From [Clostridium] methylpentosum DSM 5476 (GTDB lineage: Bacteria; Bacillota; Clostridia; Oscillospirales; Ruminococcaceae): a stretch of 64,000 bases of DNA. The position numbers and the translations under genes are program-made. Shown here piece after piece: positions 57,528 to 64,000 of the stretch (the first letter of the stretch is position 1; the number at the start of each line of letters is the position of its first letter). The notes below the pieces were generated by a model. The model was not told the origin of the DNA. It saw nothing but the letters and a program-made list of their open reading frames with translations, and made no database searches. The DNA is taken from the NCBI GenBank assembly GCA_000158655.1, contig EQ973339.1, forward strand, positions 303,983 to 367,982, given 5' to 3'.

Positions 57528-58061
57528 TTGGAAAAAACATACGCTTGTGCCATTACTGGGCACCGTCCAACTCGATTTAAGTTCAAGTATAATGAAGGGT
57601 ATTCGTTGTGCAAAAAGATAAAAAAAGCAATGCTAAAAACATTTTGTCATTTGCATGATGAAGAAGGTATTTTCCGCTTTTATGTTGGAGGTGCATTAGG
57701 GGTAGATATGTGGGCAGCCGAACAACTCTTATATCTCAAAGAACAACCGGGATATCAAGATATTGAGTTAATTGTTGCACTTCCATTTGAAGGGCATGAT
57801 TCGAAATGGGATGCAATGAGCAAACAGCGGTTGCAGATAATTATTCATAATGCCACAAAATGTATTGTTATAGGACAAAGTGGAACTACATCCGATTATA
57901 AAAAGAGAAATTATTATATGGTAGATCATGCAGATTTCTTGCTGGCAGTCTATGATAACAATCGTAAACTACGATCTGGGACAGGCCAAACAGTAAATTA
58001 TGCTTTGAAACAAAATCTTCGTATAATTTTTCTCCATCCTGATACAGCAGAAATAAGTTAA
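57528..58061 (+). CDS. SLOG-family (YpsA/DUF1273-like) protein
   Basis: A 177-residue Rossmann-like SLOG protein: AITGHRPTRF near the start and FYVGGALGVDMWAAEQLL (about 53-70) form the nucleotide-binding signatures; YDNNRKLRSGTGQTVNYAL and IIFLHPD follow. SLOG proteins bind or process nucleotide-derived ligands and are often found in conflict systems; B. subtilis YpsA is a cytosolic relative. TTG at 57528 follows GGGGTGAAG; GTG at 57519 is possible. Codon use is far more AT-rich than in the element genes, which suggests separate acquisition. Confidence 0.8.
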   Translation: MEKTYACAITGHRPTRFKFKYNEGYSLCKKIKKAMLKTFCHLHDEEGIFRFYVGGALGVDMWAAEQLLYLKEQPGYQDIELIVALPFEGHDSKWDAMSKQRLQIIIHNATKCIVIGQSGTTSDYKKRNYYMVDHADFLLAVYDNNRKLRSGTGQTVNYALKQNLRIIFLHPDTAEIS

Positions 58062-58170
58062 TGGTTTAGTTAGTTCATAAAAAATTTTCAAAATATAGTT
58101 GTATATTTTTTTCTGTGCAGTTATTATATAAATACTATTTTATGATTCTGTTCTTTATAGGGGGGAAGAT

Positions 58171-58788
58171 ATGGCACGAAAAGCCTATTCTGAAGAAGAT
58201 AGAGTGCAAGTGCGGAATGCCCTGATGACCACCATGATTCAGTGTATCGCGGATCGGGGATTGATTCACAGCAGTATTGATGTTCTGTGCAGAAAAGTAG
58301 GGATCTCCAAGACCTTCTTCTACAGTTTTTTCTCATCCAAAGAAGAACTGGTGCTCTACGCCCTGCGATACCAACAGCCCAAGCTGCTGGATTATGCCAG
58401 ATCCCTAATGGAGGACCCCGGACTCAGTTGGCGGGCGGGAGTGGAAACCTTTCTGAAAAACTGCTGTTATGGAGCTAAAAGCGGAGTTGCCGTTTTGTCC
58501 ATTGAGGAGGAGCAGCAAGTACGCCACTGCCTTTCCGAGGAGAATTTTCAGGCGTTCCGGCGGGATCAGATTATTTTTTATGGGAAGCTGCTTTCCATCT
58601 TTAGCCTCCCTGTGGACAGTATTGATCCCCGGCTGTTTGGCAATCTGGCCCTCAGCATGATGATGGTACACAAAGCCATTCCAGACACCATGCCATTTCT
58701 ATTCCCAGAGGTGGCGGAGGATATGGTGGACTTCCAGGTCAGGGCTCTGGTGGACGAGATGGAGCGGGTAAAAGAGCATGTGCGGTAG
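58171..58788 (+). CDS. TetR-family transcriptional regulator
   Basis: A 205-residue TetR regulator. The N-terminal HTH (about 15-60: RVQVRNALMTTMIQCIADRG, then VGISKTFFYSFFSSKEEL) is clear, and the C-terminal helical domain senses an unknown ligand. ATG after AGGGGGGAAGAT; the low-GC 110 bases before it should hold its promoter. It is closed by its own terminator at 58904-58951, in front of the immunity-like cluster, so it may act on that cluster from a separate transcript. Confidence 0.9.
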   Translation: MARKAYSEEDRVQVRNALMTTMIQCIADRGLIHSSIDVLCRKVGISKTFFYSFFSSKEELVLYALRYQQPKLLDYARSLMEDPGLSWRAGVETFLKNCCYGAKSGVAVLSIEEEQQVRHCLSEENFQAFRRDQIIFYGKLLSIFSLPVDSIDPRLFGNLALSMMMVHKAIPDTMPFLFPEVAEDMVDFQVRALVDEMERVKEHVR

Positions 58789-58903
58789 GTGAAAGCAAAT
58801 GGATAGAGATGAGTACCCATGTCCAAACGGACGGGAAAGACAGCAGAATATCGTCAGACACAGAGCCTTGGGATACAGGTCTTGGTTCTGTGCGGCCTTT
58901 TCG

Positions 58904-58951
58904 CGCCCTGCGTCAGCCTGTCCAAGTGGCAGGGTGTCGCAGGGCGTTTTT
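58904..58951 (+). terminator. Terminator between the TetR gene and the immunity-like cluster
   Basis: CGCCCTGCG (58904-58912) and CGCAGGGCG (58938-58946) pair perfectly; an inner CCTG/CAGG may extend the stem, and five T follow (58947-58951). Confidence 0.8.
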
Positions 58952-58977
58952 CTATCATCTGAAAGGAGTCGAAAAAT

Positions 58978-60093
58978 ATGAGTCTGAAATATACCTGTCC
59001 CGGCTGTGGGACCCCTTTGGGCTATGACGGATTGTGCTGGAAATGCAAGTGTGAGCAAGAGCGAAAAACTGCATTGGCCTGGACGCCGGAACAGATTGCT
59101 GCAAAGCAGAAAAACCTGATCCAGAACATCCATCGGCTTGCTGATATGGAGGACCCCGAATGCACCGACTTCTGGCAGCTGCTGGGTTACCGGGACGCCA
59201 TCACCCCGGAAATCCAGCGGGCGGCGCTGGCCGCAGGGGTGTTCTGGCCCTGTGAGATCTATTATCACGCTCCCGCTGATGTGGGGGAGGGCCTGATCCA
59301 CGCGCTGCTGTCCACAGAGGATTCCAGTGAAGCGTCCAACCTGATGTGCTGCCTTGCTTTCCAGGGCGATGGCCGGGCACTGGAAACGCTGTTGGAACTG
59401 GAGAATCATCCCCGCTCCTGGCGCAAGAAGCTCTATGTAGACCCGTCCATTTACGCCCAGTGCGGCGGCTGGACCTTTAATAAAAAGGGACAACGGACCC
59501 AACTCAACTTCGATACCTGCTTTTCCTTCGTCAAGGGAGCCCCCGGTGAAGTGTCCCCCGTTCGCATCGGGCGGGCACGGGAGGACACCTGTCCCCACTG
59601 CGGCGGGCGGATGGCGGACATGCTGGTGCTGGACGGCCGGGACGAGCGGCTGAAGTTTCTGGGGCTGGACGGCATTCTGACCGCCACCTGCTGTCCCAAC
59701 TGCGTGGGCTTTCTGAAAGGCCCCGCTTTCAACCGCTTTACTCTGGACGGCGGCGTAGAGGTCTTTCCCTCAGAGCTCTTTGACGGGGCGGGAAAGATGG
59801 ACTGCTATGTCCGGCCGGAGGACTACAGGTCCCTTACCGAAAATCCCTTCGTGCTGGGCGGTGCGCCAGTGCCCCTGTTCTATGGCGCCGCCTGTGACGA
59901 TGTGAACACCGTTGGCGGCTTTGCCAACTGGGTTCAGGACTGGGAATACACCGCCTGCCCCCACTGCGGAAAGCCCATGAAATATCTGGCCCAGATCCAG
60001 TGGGATACTTTGATGGACGGCACAGAGGGCACACTCTACATCGAGTTCTGCCCTGACTGCCAGATCGTATCCATGCAGCACCAGCAGACCTGA
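58978..60093 (+). CDS. Zinc-ribbon / YwqG-like (DUF1963-like) protein
   Basis: A 371-residue soluble protein with three paired-Cys sites: CPGC and CWKC at the start (about 7-24), CPHC with CCPNC (about 202-245) and CPHCGKP with FCPDC (about 326-363), so at least two or three zinc ribbons. The C-terminal half (NPFVLGGAPVPLFYG; GGFANWVQDWEYTACPHCGK) recalls DUF1963/YwqG, a family met among immunity-type proteins. ATG after AAAGGAGTCGAAAAAT. It heads a run of five genes that share the same strand and short spacing. Confidence 0.65.
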   Translation: MSLKYTCPGCGTPLGYDGLCWKCKCEQERKTALAWTPEQIAAKQKNLIQNIHRLADMEDPECTDFWQLLGYRDAITPEIQRAALAAGVFWPCEIYYHAPADVGEGLIHALLSTEDSSEASNLMCCLAFQGDGRALETLLELENHPRSWRKKLYVDPSIYAQCGGWTFNKKGQRTQLNFDTCFSFVKGAPGEVSPVRIGRAREDTCPHCGGRMADMLVLDGRDERLKFLGLDGILTATCCPNCVGFLKGPAFNRFTLDGGVEVFPSELFDGAGKMDCYVRPEDYRSLTENPFVLGGAPVPLFYGAACDDVNTVGGFANWVQDWEYTACPHCGKPMKYLAQIQWDTLMDGTEGTLYIEFCPDCQIVSMQHQQT

Positions 60094-60108
60094 TAGGAGG
60101 AAATCGCT

Positions 60109-61548
60109 ATGAATTTGCCAAAGTTCAACAGTGCGGACGGGCGCTGTTACTGGATGAAGCCCGAGGTACAGGAAGAACTGCAACCGCTCTTTGACCAGTG
60201 TATCCAGGATGCCATTGACGGGAGAATCACGCGGCTTGATGATTCCCACTGGCCGCCGGTAGTGGTCAGCAGTCAAGGTGCACCCTTTGAGGTGTGGCAA
60301 CTGCTTAGGGCATGGACCGAAATACAGCGGGCCGAGACCCTGGATGCGGAAAAGGCCATCGCCTTCAGCGAAAACCTGCGCCGCCAGAGCCGCTGGGGTG
60401 AAATTGACCACCATCTACTTGATATGCTGAAACGGGAGCTACAAGAGAAGTATTTTGTTGCAACAGGCGATGAAGATGATCGCTTCTGGGATCGGGAGTA
60501 TTCCTTGAAACCAGGCATCCGTGCAGAGCAGATCCCGGAGCCGCTGCTGCGTTTCGCCTGCTATGTGGCGGTGAGCTATAAAGTGTATGGCTTGGACTTT
60601 CAGTATCTGGACGCCAATTACCTCTTTGGATTGGTGGAGAAAGTCCGTCCTGATATGGTGAAAAAGCTCCGGGAACACGGGACCGGCAGGCTGCCGCTCT
60701 CTCTGCAAAAGAGGAAAACAGAGCACTTCACCGCATCGGCCAACGATGCCTTTGCTGTGATCCGTATTACTGCCAGGGACAACACAGAGGAATGCTGCCA
60801 CGAAGTGCTGGACTACCTGTGTGAGATTCTGGAGCAGGAGGACTTTCCCCGCAGCTATGCGGTGGAGTTCAAAGGGCCGGAAAAGAGCTATCTTCCCATC
60901 ACAGGACTGCCCAAAAAGGGAGTAAACCAGCTCTTTGCCTGTGCCGTGCAGTACCCTGGCCTCCACCCCCTGATGGAACGGTACGCCCGGCTTGCCATGC
61001 GGCAATATGAGCAGTACACCAATCTCAGCGATGAGCAGTGCGCGCTCCCCGGAAGTTTTGCCGTGTTCGCCCTGGGAATGCTGGGGCAAGAATGGTGGCA
61101 ACTGGTATGGGATTATCTCGATCTCTGCGATGATGAGCACTCCCACTTACAGGAAAAATTCCTCCGGGAGTATGTGAAACAGTTCGGATTTACCGCTGAT
61201 ACCGTCCCTGTATTTGTCCGTGGGGTGCTGTCCATGCAGAACATGAAGTATTCCAAGGACTATGCCGCGTGGATGGCAAACGCAGAAAGCCTGGACGCTC
61301 TGCTGGAGGCAAAAATCCACCTGTCCGAGATCGTTCCAAGCGGTTTTTCCTCTGACGAGGATGACGATGATGACGAGGGCGAGGAACCCGCCGAAGAAAC
61401 AGAAGCCAGCCCGGAGGAAGTGCTGCAATACGCATGGGAAACGGTCTGCTATGTGATCTGGGGCAAAGCCAGCGCCAAGGGTGGTCAGAAAGTGGTGGAA
61501 GCAGCTCCGGAGGAACTGAGAGAAAGGTATCAGGAAATTTTTCAATAG
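60109..61548 (+). CDS. Unknown 479-residue protein of the immunity-like cluster
   Basis: A 479-residue soluble protein for which I have no firm family; it may be DUF6138-like. It is helical with repeated blocks and a very acidic insertion at about 408-432 (DEDDDDDEGEEPAEETEASP). No signal peptide, membrane helix or enzymatic motif. ATG after ATAGGAGGAAATCGCT, 15 bases after the previous stop. Its context points to a protein-protein role such as toxin neutralisation. Confidence 0.55.
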   Translation: MNLPKFNSADGRCYWMKPEVQEELQPLFDQCIQDAIDGRITRLDDSHWPPVVVSSQGAPFEVWQLLRAWTEIQRAETLDAEKAIAFSENLRRQSRWGEIDHHLLDMLKRELQEKYFVATGDEDDRFWDREYSLKPGIRAEQIPEPLLRFACYVAVSYKVYGLDFQYLDANYLFGLVEKVRPDMVKKLREHGTGRLPLSLQKRKTEHFTASANDAFAVIRITARDNTEECCHEVLDYLCEILEQEDFPRSYAVEFKGPEKSYLPITGLPKKGVNQLFACAVQYPGLHPLMERYARLAMRQYEQYTNLSDEQCALPGSFAVFALGMLGQEWWQLVWDYLDLCDDEHSHLQEKFLREYVKQFGFTADTVPVFVRGVLSMQNMKYSKDYAAWMANAESLDALLEAKIHLSEIVPSGFSSDEDDDDDEGEEPAEETEASPEEVLQYAWETVCYVIWGKASAKGGQKVVEAAPEELRERYQEIFQ

Positions 61549-61566
61549 ACTATAAGGAGGACTCGG

Positions 61567-62658
61567 ATGAGTGAAGTAAGCTATTCAAATGTACCTCCCA
61601 TGATGGCTGCCATCAAAAGTGGTGACATAGAGGCGATTCGTTCCCTGCTTCACGCAGGGCATTCTCCCAATGAGCCACAATGCTATCAGGTAATGATTGG
61701 AGATTGGCCGCGGGATGACGAAGCCTTTCCGCTGGAATTGGCTGTACTGGAAAATCGGATGGACATGGTACAGCTCCTGATCGAATGCGGAGCAGATTTG
61801 ACCCATAACCCGGAAGAATTGCTTTGTGGTTCCCTGCGCAGTCAAGACCTAACCCTGTTTTCCTTTTTGGTAGATGTGGGAGTCAGAATCCCCGCAACGC
61901 AAAGGGATATATGCAGGCTGTTTCTCCACTTGGTGGATCGGGATGAGCCTAATGTACTCCCCATTTTGAAAAGGATGGGCATGGATTTGAAACAATACGG
62001 CGGTGAAGCCCTGCGCAGTATGGCGAGCCATGGAAATCAGCTGCTGGTGGAGTATCTGATTCAAAACGGGGCGGACATCAACTATCACAAGCCAGATATG
62101 GTGTTTCCCTACGCTTCGACTCCTGTCACTGAAGCGGCACGGCACAACGATTTTTCTATGGTGCGCTGGCTGGTGGAGCAGGGGGCCGACATCACCATCC
62201 CGGATAAATACGGCGACCGGCCCTACACCGTGGCGGTGCAGAACAAAAATCAGGAAATGGCCGCCTACTTAAAAGCCCTGGAGCCGGAGGGCTGGCATAA
62301 CGAACAGGAAAAGGTGCGTCAGCTCATGCCTTACAAGCTGCCTGCCAAGCTGGTGGAATATTTGAAAACCGGCCCCCTGCGCCTGGAATTTCCGGAGCGG
62401 GAGCTGGTGAAATGGGCGGAGCTTTACCCCTACATGGATGTGCAGGAGATGACCTGGAAACGAAAAAAGCTGCTCTCCCTTATGGCGAAAATGGACAATT
62501 ACAGCGACTATTTGCTGCTGTGGAGTCCCAGAGATAAGAAACTCTGGTATCTGGACATCGAGCATGAGGAGTTTCATCCGTTAGCCAGATGGGAGGAATT
62601 TATCGCTGACCCCGGAAAATATCTCAATGGAATGATCGAGGGCGAGTTTGAGGAATAA
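61567..62658 (+). CDS. Ankyrin-repeat protein with SUKH-like C-terminus
   Basis: A 363-residue protein. Ankyrin units occupy about residues 8-235 (MAAIKSGDIEAIRSLLHAG, PLELAVLENRMDMVQLLIEC, HGNQLLVEYLIQNGADIN, EAARHNDFSMVRWLVEQGAD). The C-terminal 110 residues (YLKTGPLRLEFPERELVKWA to WYLDIEHEEFHPLARWEEFI) resemble the end of the SUKH/SMI1-KNR4 immunity superfamily. Ankyrin and SUKH domains are typical of immunity proteins in polymorphic toxin systems. ATG after AAGGAGGACTCGG. Confidence 0.7.
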   Translation: MSEVSYSNVPPMMAAIKSGDIEAIRSLLHAGHSPNEPQCYQVMIGDWPRDDEAFPLELAVLENRMDMVQLLIECGADLTHNPEELLCGSLRSQDLTLFSFLVDVGVRIPATQRDICRLFLHLVDRDEPNVLPILKRMGMDLKQYGGEALRSMASHGNQLLVEYLIQNGADINYHKPDMVFPYASTPVTEAARHNDFSMVRWLVEQGADITIPDKYGDRPYTVAVQNKNQEMAAYLKALEPEGWHNEQEKVRQLMPYKLPAKLVEYLKTGPLRLEFPERELVKWAELYPYMDVQEMTWKRKKLLSLMAKMDNYSDYLLLWSPRDKKLWYLDIEHEEFHPLARWEEFIADPGKYLNGMIEGEFEE

Positions 62659-62672
62659 GGGGAGAACGCAAT

Positions 62673-63812
62673 ATGACTATGGAACAACTGCCCCCCAAGG
62701 GGGTCAAGCGAGAACAGGCCATTTTGGAGTTGGGCAAGGCTGAAGCCAACGGCGAACTGCTTCTCCAGCTTGTGAATATGGAAAAGGGCAAGTGCAAGAC
62801 GGCTGCTCAGAAGGCTCTGGCGCAGCTGGAGTATGCCCCCGCCGCCCCACTGTGGGCCAAGCTGGTCAAGGGTAAATGGATGGGCAGCCATATCATGGCG
62901 GACGCCTGTTCCGACTGCGTGTCGGAGCAGATCGCCCCGGCCATCTTAAAGACCCTCTCCCGGCTGCTGGACGAGGGGGACACAAAGCCCCTGGAAATCG
63001 AACAGTTGAACTTCTGTCTCCATCTGATGATGGGGAAAGCCTCGCTCAAAATGCTGGAGGTCTACCGCTTCCTGGCAGAAAACGCCCAGCGGCTCGCCCG
63101 GCTTAAACGCGCGCCTGTTTATCCGGATGACGACTGCACCTCTTGGTGGATTACGGACGGACTTCGCATTTGGGATGCCACACCCAGGGAAAAAGAGAAA
63201 ATTCCCGCTGTGGTGCTGACCGCCTCCCTGATCCGCAACCCGGATGAGCGGCTGCAGGCATTGGCGGATGAGCTGAACGAACGCTGCGGCGGCAGCTGGC
63301 TGATCCCGGTCTTTATGAAGGCGATTCTCACCCAGCCCAAGGAGCAGGTGTATGAGACCTATTCGCCCCTTTTGGGGACTCCAAAGGCGAGCTATCTGTT
63401 GAACGCCCTGGGGCTGCTGGATTACCGCAGCTATCCGGAGGACTGGGCCTTTGAACGCTCGGGTCCCGACGGGCTGCGCGCCCTGATTTTCTGGGGTGAT
63501 TACAGCTATGGGACCTATGACACAAGGTTTACGATTGAACGCTATGTGGAGCTGGATGAGCGGTGGCTCTTTGCTCTGGCAAAAGACCCGGAGGGCAAAA
63601 AGCCCGCGGTGACATGGCAGACCTATAACCGGGGCGGTGTGCTATACGGGAGCTACGACGAAATGCTCATCAGCCTGCTGCCCCGCAAAGTGGAGAACCC
63701 AGAACTCAGGCGCGCCCTGCGGGACTACTTCCGTATTCGCAGCGAAAAAGTGAGCGTGGAAGAAAGTATTACTGTTTACAAAGACGCTGCTGAGCGGTTT
63801 GGCGGTGAGTGA
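62673..63812 (+). CDS. HEAT-repeat-like protein of the immunity-like cluster
   Basis: A 379-residue soluble protein, mostly helical repeats of about 35 residues in its first half (ELGKAEANGELLLQLVNMEK; KALAQLEYAPAAPLWAKLV; AILKTLSRLLDEGDTKPLE), which suggests HEAT-like folding. The second half contains aromatic blocks (FWGDYSYGTYDTRFTIERYV) of unknown fold. No catalytic motif is visible. ATG after GGGGAGAACGCAAT. Such alpha-solenoids are common among orphan immunity and scaffold proteins. Confidence 0.55.
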   Translation: MTMEQLPPKGVKREQAILELGKAEANGELLLQLVNMEKGKCKTAAQKALAQLEYAPAAPLWAKLVKGKWMGSHIMADACSDCVSEQIAPAILKTLSRLLDEGDTKPLEIEQLNFCLHLMMGKASLKMLEVYRFLAENAQRLARLKRAPVYPDDDCTSWWITDGLRIWDATPREKEKIPAVVLTASLIRNPDERLQALADELNERCGGSWLIPVFMKAILTQPKEQVYETYSPLLGTPKASYLLNALGLLDYRSYPEDWAFERSGPDGLRALIFWGDYSYGTYDTRFTIERYVELDERWLFALAKDPEGKKPAVTWQTYNRGGVLYGSYDEMLISLLPRKVENPELRRALRDYFRIRSEKVSVEESITVYKDAAERFGGE

Positions 63813-63873
63813 GAAAAAAATATCAAGAAGGCAAGTGCCTGAACTGTGAACTACGAAGAAAGGAAGACACAAA

Positions 63874-64000
63874 ATGAAAACCTTTGATCCCGATTACAAA
63901 CTGCTGGACGAGATGTATCAGGATGATTACTATCCAGTTTTTCTGGTAGACAAGGTAAAGGACGAACTCCAGAAGGTCATCGACCTGCTGGAGAGCGGCG
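63874..64000 (+). CDS. DUF5713-like protein, cut off by the window end
   Basis: The first 42 codons of a gene that runs off the right edge: start MKTFDPDYKLLDEMYQDDYY, then FLVDKVKDELQKVIDLLESG. The start resembles DUF5713, a small protein family of unknown function that occurs with immunity-like genes. ATG at 63874 after AAAGGAAGACACAAA. It continues the same-strand run of immunity-like genes. Confidence 0.65.
   Translation, partial: MKTFDPDYKLLDEMYQDDYYPVFLVDKVKDELQKVIDLLESG

Noticed and set aside
58799-59027. Two short frames between the TetR gene and the zinc-ribbon gene.
   Set aside because: They overlap the TetR terminator and each other and lack ribosome sites of their own.
1-64000. 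CRISPR array, rRNA or antibiotic-resistance gene.
   Set aside because: I saw no regularly spaced repeats, rRNA signatures or known resistance proteins.

Overview
The window looks like chromosome of a gut-type Clostridia (Oscillospiraceae/Lachnospiraceae-like Firmicutes): strong AGGAGG ribosome sites, many TTG and GTG starts, and many conjugative-element families typical of that group (DUF3846, DUF3848, DUF3849, DUF4314, DUF4320, DUF6133, DUF6550, TnpV). The assignment rests on family recognition by eye, not on a database search. There is no rRNA, CRISPR array, complete tRNA, integrase or antibiotic-resistance gene in the window.

Left part (1-8.8 kb): hairpin-rich DNA and an acyltransferase-3 membrane protein. 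A seven-gene minus-strand redox operon follows (small protein, iron alcohol dehydrogenase, TIGR04076 protein, sugar O-acetyltransferase, iron-sulfur flavodoxin, a secreted flavodoxin/aldo-keto reductase fusion, KTR protein). It is divergent from a LysR regulator across a perfect 12-bp palindrome that overlaps the lysR -35 box. Then come about 600 bp of remnants and an acidic hypothetical protein.

At 8816-8874 lies the 3' part of a tRNA-Ser(CGA) gene with its terminators to the left and unrelated DNA where its 5' half should be. This is what the far end of an element integrated in a tRNA gene looks like. I take 8875 as the left boundary of an integrative conjugative element that runs past most or all of the window.

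Element, 9.2-57 kb: tandem HTH proteins, ParA, ParB, a 2814-residue polyvalent protein (ArdC-like, GNAT-like, methyltransferase and SNF2 helicase parts) with a tnpV gene and terminator nested in another frame, small proteins, a Toprim protein, a hairpin-rich non-coding stretch (candidate oriT), an AlbA/Schlafen-type cargo gene, an RHH protein and a relaxase, a set of acidic hypotheticals, a split VirD4, pilin-like proteins, TrbL/VirB6, PrgI/VirB3, and an orphan C5 methyltransferase. Next is an almost complete Tad pilus assembly set (prepilin peptidase, CpaB, a MinD-like ATPase, CpaF/TadA, TadB, TadC, TadE-like pseudopilins), a large secreted protein, a PP-loop sulfotransferase/reductase-type enzyme, VirB4, a C39 peptidase, a second CpaE/TadZ-like protein and a wHTH protein. 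Type IV secretion and Tad pilus genes are interleaved in one array and probably form one mating apparatus.

A recurring feature is an acidic C-terminal tail ending in D-[LMF]-E-[LIV] on at least seven otherwise unrelated soluble proteins of the element, written with different codons each time. I propose it as a shared sorting or translocation tag.

Right part (57-64 kb): an XRE repressor divergent from a SLOG (YpsA-like) protein, a TetR regulator with its own terminator, and a run of immunity-like genes (zinc ribbon/YwqG-like, unknown acidic protein, ankyrin plus SUKH-like, HEAT-like, DUF5713) running off the end.
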